Assembly: GCA_013791885.1 (NCBI GenBank)
Contig: VMSZ01000012.1
Coordinates: 1 to 59,473 of the forward strand
Direction of reading: 5' to 3'
From: Sulfurimonas sp.
GTDB taxonomy: Bacteria; Campylobacterota; Campylobacteria; Campylobacterales; Sulfurimonadaceae
Length of the DNA stretch: 59,473 bases
Under the pieces are notes generated by a model. That model worked only from the letters and a program-made list of their open reading frames with translations, was not told the DNA's origin and did no database searches. A program made the position numbers and the translations under genes. Shown here piece by piece: positions 54,152-59,473 of the stretch; position 1 is the first letter of the stretch, and the number at the start of each line of letters is the position of its first letter.

Positions 54152-54633
54152 GTAATCACCTTTCCTTCCATGATGATGTATGGGCGCTTATAAACACCTA
54201 TCTTCTTTGCTATTTCTTCAATAATTTCTATTTTTTCTAAGATAGCATCATCTGCTGCCTCATATATGAGCGCTTGATTTTGCAGCATGATAACTTTGAG
54301 ACTCAGTTCGGGCATATCGGTCGCTAAAAGAGTTTCTATCTCTTGCTCCGAGTGTTTACCATCTAGATGCAGTAAAAAGAGATAAACGGTGTATTTTTTG
54401 AGCATACGGCCGTCTTGAGCGTATAGCATTTTGAGATACATTTGAGACATGGAACATTTGGGGTCTATGAAGGCGAAAACTTTCGTCTCTCCATCACCTA
54501 TGCCGATTGCATATTCTTGATGTTCTTCTAATAGTTTGATTGTTTCTAAAGGCTCAAGGAGCTGAACCTTTTGTGGTATCTCTTTGGCATAAAGATTCAG
54601 GCAAAATAAGAAAAATAGAAAAAATTTAATCAT
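54148..54633 (-). CDS. Periplasmic thioredoxin-fold protein with a single active-site Cys (CSMS)
   Basis: The 161-residue protein has a signal peptide (MIKFFLFFLFCLNLYA) and a DsbC/G-like thioredoxin fold with FAFIDPKCSMS where CxxC is expected, and a cis-proline in KRPYIIM. Only one active-site cysteine remains, so it cannot run a normal dithiol exchange; it may bind thiols or protect cysteine residues. It is coupled to the transporter gene by a 4-nt overlap and follows the SPFH gene in the same operon. Confidence 0.78.
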   Translation of the reverse strand: MIKFFLFFLFCLNLYAKEIPQKVQLLEPLETIKLLEEHQEYAIGIGDGETKVFAFIDPKCSMSQMYLKMLYAQDGRMLKKYTVYLFLLHLDGKHSEQEIETLLATDMPELSLKVIMLQNQALIYEAADDAILEKIEIIEEIAKKIGVYKRPYIIMEGKVIT

Positions 54634-54701
54634 TACACAACTTTTTTATAGAATTAGGACATCTCTCAAACAACTATTTTAGTAGTTTAAGTTTACCTGA
54701 T

Positions 54702-55718
54702 TTATTTTTTATTCTCAAGATTTGTATCAACATTATCTCGATTTAAAGACCGTGTTACCATATCTATCATCGGTGCTATTCCTGAGAGTAACTGTGATGA
54801 ATCATTATAAAAACTTAGATTGGCTCCGTTAAACATACGAGAAACAGAATCAGCAATCTTAGGTAGTTGCTCTAGCGGTAACATTTCTTTACGTACTTTA
54901 TTTTGTTCAATCTCTTCAGCAAGGTTCGCTTTTGCTTTTATGAGATTCATTTTAGCTTTTAACTCATATAGCTCTAACATTTTTTGCATAATCAGCATAT
55001 CTTGTTCAGCTTCAAATATCTTCAGCGGTGTTAATAACGCAGTCTCTTTTTGCTTATTTTCATGCTCAAGTTTTTTACGTTCGAGCTCAATTTTCATATG
55101 TTCTTTTTGATGCTCAAATTCTTCTTTTTTGAGTCGCAAATCTGAAGCTGCGTTTTCTCGGGTAATTGCTTCTTCTGTTTTGATATCAGAGAGTTCGCTA
55201 GTGGCTCTTAAGTGATTTCGAACTTCTGATTCAAGTTGTTTTCTAATTTCATCTTCAACAATAAATACTTGGGCAACCTGGACTACGTTAATAACGATTC
55301 CCCAAGTTTGTGCGATTGTTTCGAGTTCTTTCACTATTGCATTTGTAAGTGTTGTTTTACGCTCGTTAATACACGCATCCATGTCCATGTGAGATACTTT
55401 ATCACGAAGTTCACCGAGTGATACATTTTCTATCAGATGGTTGATTTCTTTAGGACCTTTATCATCAGAAAAATCAAATCGTTGTGCAGCTATTTCAGGT
55501 TTTTCTATATGGTAGACAACTATGCCTTTAAAACGCAGAGGAATACCATCTCTTGATTCCTGGGTCATCGCAAATTCTGCTTCTATCTGTGTGCTAGGCA
55601 CCATTATAAATGATTGCCCTGGCCATATAAATGTACTTCTGGCAACACCAAGATTTTCAATTTGACCTGATTTAGCAACTACAAGATACTCATTTGCTTT
55701 AGCTTTTACGAATTCCAT
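54702..55718 (-). CDS. SPFH/band-7 family protein with coiled coil
   Basis: The 338-residue protein has an SPFH domain (about 1-170) and a long charged coiled coil (about 175-290). It lacks an N-terminal membrane helix, so it is a soluble or peripherally bound band-7 protein. Such proteins form rings or cages that organise membranes and proteases, and FtsH partners (HflK/C) belong to this family; an M41 protease is encoded in the same island. GGAGG precedes the ATG. Transcription is expected from box D. Confidence 0.88.
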   Translation of the reverse strand: MEFVKAKANEYLVVAKSGQIENLGVARSTFIWPGQSFIMVPSTQIEAEFAMTQESRDGIPLRFKGIVVYHIEKPEIAAQRFDFSDDKGPKEINHLIENVSLGELRDKVSHMDMDACINERKTTLTNAIVKELETIAQTWGIVINVVQVAQVFIVEDEIRKQLESEVRNHLRATSELSDIKTEEAITRENAASDLRLKKEEFEHQKEHMKIELERKKLEHENKQKETALLTPLKIFEAEQDMLIMQKMLELYELKAKMNLIKAKANLAEEIEQNKVRKEMLPLEQLPKIADSVSRMFNGANLSFYNDSSQLLSGIAPMIDMVTRSLNRDNVDTNLENKK

Positions 55719-55747
55719 TTGGAACCTCCATATTTTGTTGTTTAATA

Positions 55748-55779
55748 AGTATAGATAGGTTTAGTGACAGGTTATGTCG
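55748..55779 (-). promoter_or_regulatory. Island box D + -10 (SPFH-transporter operon)
   Basis: On the minus strand CGACATAACCTGTCA (55765-55779) is followed after 11 nt by TATACT (55748-55753), 29 nt before the SPFH start codon. It overlaps the end of a doubtful 43-codon frame. Confidence 0.8.
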
Positions 55780-55892
55780 TAGAAGTCTAATTTAAATTCA
55801 AAACTAAAAGTATTCGTTTCTCTAGCCTCTCTAATGATGCGGCCAGCTTCTTCTACGATTTGTTTGGCGATAATTAAATATATATTTCTCAT
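55761..55892 (-). CDS. Doubtful small frame (43 aa)
   Basis: An ATG-to-TAA frame of 43 codons (MRNIYLIIAKQIVEEAGRII start) lies 14 nt after the unknown 124-residue gene. It has amphipathic helix character but a poor ribosome site, and its last codons coincide with box D. It may be a real small protein or chance. Confidence 0.3.
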   Translation of the reverse strand: MRNIYLIIAKQIVEEAGRIIREARETNTFSFEFKLDFYDITCH

Positions 55893-55906
55893 TTATATTT
55901 CTTTTT

Positions 55907-56281
55907 TTAGCACAACTCTATAATACAAAGCGTGACTTCTTTTATAGAATTTTTTTGTAGCTCTGTGTAAAATGTTCTTACATCAAATGCGTCGAGTTTT
56001 GTAAACCTATTTGCAGTAGGAAATCTTTCATCTAGTTTTGCTTGTGCTGTCTCATGGGTAGCACCAACAAGTTCTAAAAACTCTTCACCACTTATGGTGC
56101 ATCTTGCATTCATCAAAAGAGGTTCTGTATCTACAAAATTATATTGCTGTTTAAAACTACTCCATTGTCCTAGATGAAAAGCAAAGAGATCCACTACAAT
56201 CACATTACGCTTTCTTTGCGTTTCATTAATATAAGCTTGAATTGGTTTGTCAAATAGTATGTTAGCTCTCATTTCTACCAT
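55907..56281 (-). CDS. Hypothetical protein (124 aa) after the amidohydrolase gene
   Basis: The 124-residue soluble protein has no motif I recognise. AAGGAGCTAAA gives a clear ribosome site, and it lies 15 nt after the amidohydrolase stop on the same strand, so the two are co-transcribed. The sequence is mixed alpha/beta, with cysteines at ARCTIS and at the very end (IIELC). Confidence 0.68.
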   Translation of the reverse strand: MVEMRANILFDKPIQAYINETQRKRNVIVVDLFAFHLGQWSSFKQQYNFVDTEPLLMNARCTISGEEFLELVGATHETAQAKLDERFPTANRFTKLDAFDVRTFYTELQKNSIKEVTLCIIELC

Positions 56282-56296
56282 TTTAGCTCCTTTTTT

Positions 56297-57004
56297 TCAT
56301 ACAAGTGTGGCTAACAACTCAGTCAACTCCTCTTTTAAAATGTCATAGTGTTCAGTTTTATAGCCACATTCATCCATATAGAGTTTACGGTTGAGTTCAA
56401 TCATAATGGAGTGAACATTTACATCTTTTTTGTAATGCTTGAGCGGAACCATTGTGCCAGAGTAGGGCGCATCAACTCTTGTGTCATATCCTTTTGAGAG
56501 GAAAAAAACTTTTACTCTTTCCATAAGTGCCTTTGGTGTATGAAAACTATCGGTACCTATGCAAATATCCGGTCGTTTTTGCCCAAAGTCGGAGTTAAAA
56601 TGGTATGCCTCATCCGGAAAACTGTGACAATCTACAATCAAAGCCGAACTTTTGGCTTGAAGCTCAGCATCTACCGCATCACTGAGTTTTTTATGGTGAG
56701 GTTTATAATAGTTTTCAATAATTTCTTTTTTCTGTGTCAGCGTAACATCGCGAAGTTTACCGCCCTCTGTATCTTTTGTGTAACAAACTCCCATACCTAC
56801 AAGGCTCATAGCTTCCTGTTCATCATCTTCAAATCTCTCAACATCACAAATAAGACGAGAGAGCTTAAATACAATTTTCGATGCGTTTTCATTGACAAAA
56901 AGTTCATCTGTGAAATGGTCTGTCATGCGAAGCAGTTCTCGACATGCATTGTTAATCTCATAATCTTGTGTATTTGTAGATGAATGTGGAATGTGTAAAA
57001 TCAT
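56297..57004 (-). CDS. N-formylglutamate amidohydrolase family protein
   Basis: The 235-residue protein carries the family pattern: HIPHSS near the start, DHFTDELF, SRLICDVERFED, and the metal-site motif VDCHSFPDE followed by PDICIGTDSFH. HutG-type enzymes release formate from N-formylglutamate, but no histidine-utilisation genes are near, so the substrate here may be another N-acyl or amide compound. It is the first gene of an operon under box E, and a member of the island regulon. Confidence 0.85.
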   Translation of the reverse strand: MILHIPHSSTNTQDYEINNACRELLRMTDHFTDELFVNENASKIVFKLSRLICDVERFEDDEQEAMSLVGMGVCYTKDTEGGKLRDVTLTQKKEIIENYYKPHHKKLSDAVDAELQAKSSALIVDCHSFPDEAYHFNSDFGQKRPDICIGTDSFHTPKALMERVKVFFLSKGYDTRVDAPYSGTMVPLKHYKKDVNVHSIMIELNRKLYMDECGYKTEHYDILKEELTELLATLV

Positions 57005-57032
57005 ACTATCTCCATTTTTGTTTTGATGGAGT

Positions 57033-57064
57033 ATTTTAAAATATTACTGTGACAAGTTATGTCA
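57033..57064 (-). promoter_or_regulatory. Island box E + -10 (amidohydrolase operon)
   Basis: On the minus strand TGACATAACTTGTCA (57050-57064) is followed after 11 nt by TAAAAT (57033-57038), 28 nt before the amidohydrolase ATG. Confidence 0.78.
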
Positions 57065-57076
57065 TGATTTTACAGT

Positions 57077-57244
57077 TTAAAGCTCTTCATACCACGAAAC
57101 TTCAAAATTTCCCTGAGATCCGCTTTTTATGACTAGCGTAACTTGTATTGACCTGCTTGTTTTTTTCAGCTAACAGACCCAGTTTAGCTTTAGATATTCT
57201 TGTTCGTTTATCCCATATAGCATACCTGTCACAGTCAATCCCAT
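57077..57244 (-). pseudogene. Small interrupted frame upstream of the amidohydrolase
   Basis: Reading leftward from an ATG at 57244 gives 24 protein-like residues (MGLTVTGMLYGINEQEYLKL...), then a TAG at 57170-57172, then a further open stretch in the same frame ending QGNFEVSWYEEL before a TAA. A GGAGGGG lies further upstream. It looks like a small gene broken by one nonsense codon. The evidence is only coding appearance. Confidence 0.35.
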
Positions 57245-57540
57245 ATTGAGCGCTATTGGGATCAGTCTATTATCTATTATTCCCCTCCTATTTTCAGTTT
57301 TTAATAATTCTATAGAATATGAATGTATAAGTATCACCTTTTTGGGTGATAGCTTCCATCGAGTTTATTAGTTACAATTCTCAAAACTTGGATAAAGTGT
57401 CAATGGCGGAGCAGAAATTTACATAAATTATTATTCAAAAAGACCAAAAAGCATGGAGTGAGTGGTACATTATATTGCTTAAATAAGCTTCGTCCATGAT
57501 AATAAGCAAACTTTGATTTCAATATATATATAATCGTAGG
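57245..57540. other. Intergenic stretch before the PAS-GGDEF gene
   Basis: No gene is seen. There is a hairpin TATCACC/GGTGATA at 57332-57351 and a perfect TATAAT at 57529-57534 only 6 nt before the cyclase ATG, which leaves no room for a ribosome site and hints at a leaderless message. Confidence 0.5.
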
Positions 57541-58563
57541 ATGGAAATAATTTATAAACATACATCACAAGAGGAAGCTGACTTCACTCTCAATAGTATT
57601 TTAGATATATCTTCAGATGGCTTCTGGGACTGGGATGCAATCACTGGATATGTGGCACGTAGTCATGGCTGGTTTCGCATGCTTGGTTATGATGTGGACA
57701 TATTTAAAAACGATGTATTCACTTGGGAAGATATTATCCATGTTGATGATTACGATAGGGTCATGCAACATTTTGAGTCTTATATAAATGCAGAGATATC
57801 GAAATATCAAATTGAATATCGATGTAAAAAATTTGATGATTCTTATTTATGGATAGAAGACTCTGGAAAGATTGTTAGAAAATCTGATGATGGAAAAGTT
57901 CTTAGAATGATTGGAGTACATAAAAATATTGATGAAATTAAAAAAACAAAAGATATGTTACTTCAGCAAAATAAATTGCTCTCAACAGATAAAGCAACTC
58001 TTGAAAACTTGGTTAAAGAGAGAACTGAAGAACTAAATCAAATAAACAAAAAACTTTATGAGCAGATCAAAAAAGCTGAACATACTGCATCTCATGATTC
58101 TCTTACTGGCTTGTATAATAGGCGAATGTTTGAAAGCCTTCTTGAAAGAGAGATGCATCGCGCAAAGCGTTATACATACCCTCTAAGTATTATATTTTTT
58201 GATATAGATGATTTTAAAAAAATAAATGATGTTCACGGTCATAAAGTTGGTGATGAGGTTCTTATTGACATAGCAGTTTTAGTACAAAACTGTATACGTA
58301 ACAGTGACATTATTGCAAGATGGGGCGGAGAAGAATTTATACTTATTCTACCTGAAACAAATCTTCAAGATGCAAAAGACAAAGCAGAAACAATAAGAGA
58401 AACAATTGCAAACGAAATTTTTCCTAATTCAATTCATCTTACATGTAGTTTTGGGGCTTCATTGCTTTTAAAAACTGACACTATTGATACTCTTTTCAAA
58501 AGATGTGATGACTTACTCTATAAAGCCAAAGAGCTTGGAAAAAATAATGTTCAGGAAGGATAA
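57541..58563 (+). CDS. PAS-GGDEF diguanylate cyclase
   Basis: The 340-residue soluble protein has a PAS_3-type domain (about 18-135, with GFWDWDAITG and HKNIDEIK), a coiled coil (about 138-178) and a GGDEF domain (about 180-338). The signature is intact (ARWGGEEFI) and an RNSD inhibitory site precedes it. It should synthesise c-di-GMP on PAS signalling. The ATG at 57541 follows the -10 box by 6 nt. Domain order resembles the transposon-borne cyclase, but the sequences differ clearly. A hairpin terminator follows. Confidence 0.9.
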   Translation: MEIIYKHTSQEEADFTLNSILDISSDGFWDWDAITGYVARSHGWFRMLGYDVDIFKNDVFTWEDIIHVDDYDRVMQHFESYINAEISKYQIEYRCKKFDDSYLWIEDSGKIVRKSDDGKVLRMIGVHKNIDEIKKTKDMLLQQNKLLSTDKATLENLVKERTEELNQINKKLYEQIKKAEHTASHDSLTGLYNRRMFESLLEREMHRAKRYTYPLSIIFFDIDDFKKINDVHGHKVGDEVLIDIAVLVQNCIRNSDIIARWGGEEFILILPETNLQDAKDKAETIRETIANEIFPNSIHLTCSFGASLLLKTDTIDTLFKRCDDLLYKAKELGKNNVQEG

Positions 58564-58607
58564 AAGTTTTTTCTTAAACTATATGGTGTCATTTATTAGC
58601 AATAAAT

Positions 58608-58634
58608 CTAATTAATGTAATTAGCTTATTTTTT
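58608..58634 (+). terminator. Terminator of the PAS-GGDEF gene
   Basis: CTAATTA and TAATTAG pair around ATG and are followed by CTTATTTTTT. The stem is AT-rich but the T-run is good. Between here and 58802 I see no gene. Confidence 0.6.
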
Positions 58635-58802
58635 GAGCGAGCGTTGTCAGACGGATTGTGAAGTTTGGCACTTTTTCGGGTGAATTCTCCTAAAATAGGC
58701 TCAAAATTGTGTGTCTGCAATAAGAGTTCTTTTGACAACTGAAAGTACACAAATACATTGTCCCATTTTTCTCAATAAACAGCTACACATCCCCACTTTT
58801 TG

Positions 58803-58931
58803 TTAATATAGTTTAATACTTCTTTCACGCGGATGTCTATAATCACTAGGATTATTAGCTTTATAAATGAGTCCAAAAATTACGCCAATGAGTATTAATG
58901 CCAGCAGTAAATACTTGGAAAGTTTATTCAA
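58803..58931 (-). CDS. Small membrane peptide (42 aa), possibly frameshifted start
   Basis: A 42-codon frame from a TTG at 58931 encodes a lysine-rich start (MNKLSKY), a membrane helix (LLLALILIGVIFGLIY) and a polar tail ending RSIKLY. The only good ribosome site (GAGGAG) precedes an ATG at 58944 that is out of frame by one base; removing one A from the AAAAA run between them would join the two. It is either a real TTG-started gene or a gene with a recent one-base insertion. Confidence 0.45.
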   Translation of the reverse strand: MNKLSKYLLLALILIGVIFGLIYKANNPSDYRHPRERSIKLY

Positions 58932-59061
58932 TTTTTAAATCCATAACAAAACTCCTCGTATATCCTATACATTTACTTTGTGTTGGCTGTGAATTAATAT
59001 GTGTTAGTAGCTGTATTATGAGCAGTTTCAGCTTATAATACAGCACAAATTGCAGGCGGTT

Positions 59062-59400
59062 TTAAATATTTACGACTGTTCGTGCTACCGGATTAGCGAG
59101 AAGTCTCTCTTTTGGGATAGGTTTACCAGTTTTTTCACAAATCCCATAACTCCCAGATTTAATACGACCAAGTGCGGCATCTATTTCCAAGAGTTCAGCT
59201 CTAAGCTGACTGAGTATCACACGGTCGGTCATACTGTCAATCTGAAGTTCCGTTGCGTCGGCTAAATCACCAATTTGATCATCCCCTGCCAGAGTGTCTG
59301 CTTCAATTGCGAGCATTTCAGCATTTTGATTTATTTTCTCTTTTTCTGCCTCAAGGAGTGTTTTAAAATCCTCCAAGTTCAAATCTTTGCGAGTAAGCAT
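59062..59400 (-). CDS. DksA/TraR-like protein with degenerate zinc finger
   Basis: The 112-residue protein has the DksA coiled-coil hairpin (about 10-75) with an acidic DQIGDLAD-type turn, and the C-terminal YGICEKTGKPIPKERL segment. In zinc-type DksA there are four cysteines; here only the first is present, the second is Thr, and the last CxxC pair is replaced by TVVN. It probably still enters the RNA polymerase channel, as zinc-free DksA2-type proteins do. AAAAGGAGTTAAG precedes the ATG. Confidence 0.85.
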   Translation of the reverse strand: MLTRKDLNLEDFKTLLEAEKEKINQNAEMLAIEADTLAGDDQIGDLADATELQIDSMTDRVILSQLRAELLEIDAALGRIKSGSYGICEKTGKPIPKERLLANPVARTVVNI

Positions 59401-59419
59401 CTTAACTCCTTTTAACGAA

Positions 59420-59473
59420 TTATTTTTTTGAAAAGTGCTCCAAAAGCTGATTGTTTGGAATATTGGTTAAATC
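59420..59473 (-). CDS. C-terminal end of a gene cut by the window edge
   Basis: The last 17 codons before a TAA read DLTNIPNNQLLEHFSKK, open to the window edge. It lies 19 nt upstream of the DksA-like gene on the same strand, so they may be one operon. The product cannot be identified from this tail. Confidence 0.5.
   Translation of the reverse strand, partial: DLTNIPNNQLLEHFSKK

Noticed and set aside
34366-57540. A further tRNA-Asn att copy at the far end of the island, which would make the whole island part of one mobile element
   Set aside because: No third copy of the att core was found to the right of 34365.
1-59473. CRISPR array or rRNA operon
   Set aside because: No regular repeat-spacer pattern and no rRNA-like sequence were seen on either strand.

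Overview
The window is AT-rich bacterial chromosome that looks like Campylobacterota, most likely a sulfur-oxidising Sulfurimonas-type organism. This is inference from gene content: a sulfide:quinone oxidoreductase, a groES-groEL pair ending in GMPGMM, many c-di-GMP and two-component genes, and frequent TTG/GTG starts. No 16S rRNA gene is present, so the genus is not proven.

Layout. (1) 1-23.9 kb is ordinary chromosome. It holds a response regulator facing a hybrid kinase, a degenerate peptide-deformylase-like membrane protein, sqr with a 55-residue partner gene, pepN, two secreted proteins, a phosphohexomutase, a periplasmic binding protein translationally coupled to a GGDEF-EAL sensor, pyrC overlapping a two-component pair and exbB-exbD, a degenerate GGDEF protein, a patatin-like lipase and groES-groEL. 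(2) 23.9-24.1 kb holds tRNA-Met and tRNA-Asn. (3) 24.1-34.4 kb is a 10.2-kb integrative element in the 3' end of tRNA-Asn. It is bounded by a 21-bp direct repeat and has paired putative integrase arm sites at both ends. It encodes an integrase, an excisionase-like protein, a Rep_trans-like replication initiator beside a hairpin-rich non-coding region, a small gene-V-sized protein, a ribbon-helix-helix regulator and an AT-rich three-gene signalling cargo. An IS256-family transposon with an exact 8-bp target duplication sits inside it and carries a diguanylate cyclase as passenger. (4) 34.7-57.2 kb is a conflict/defence-like island. Leftward it has a CobT-like VWA protein with an HELAH motif, a MoxR/CobS-like AAA+ ATPase, a lipoprotein WD40-caspase with a duplicated caspase tail, a secreted protein and a CHASE2 protein. 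Rightward it has a HerA/VirD4-like ATPase, a WYL regulator, a membrane coiled-coil protein, a YbjN-like protein, a Clp-type/FtsH-type double AAA+ protease fusion, an ankyrin protein and a DUF4062 stub. A further leftward block has an RND/MMPL-like transporter, a thioredoxin-fold protein, an SPFH protein, an unknown protein and an N-formylglutamate-amidohydrolase-family protein. (5) 57.5-59.5 kb has a PAS-GGDEF protein and a cysteine-poor DksA-like protein.

Main discovery candidate. Five promoters in the island carry a near-palindromic 15-mer, consensus YGACAYAACYTGTCA, with a -10 hexamer starting exactly 11 nt after it. They lie before the AAA-VWA pair, the HerA-WYL/CHASE2 divergent pair, the YbjN-protease-ankyrin genes, the SPFH-transporter operon and the amidohydrolase operon. 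This links the neighbouring transcription units into one regulon, probably controlled by the WYL protein encoded inside it, and argues that the 22-kb block is one coordinated system rather than a chance set of genes.
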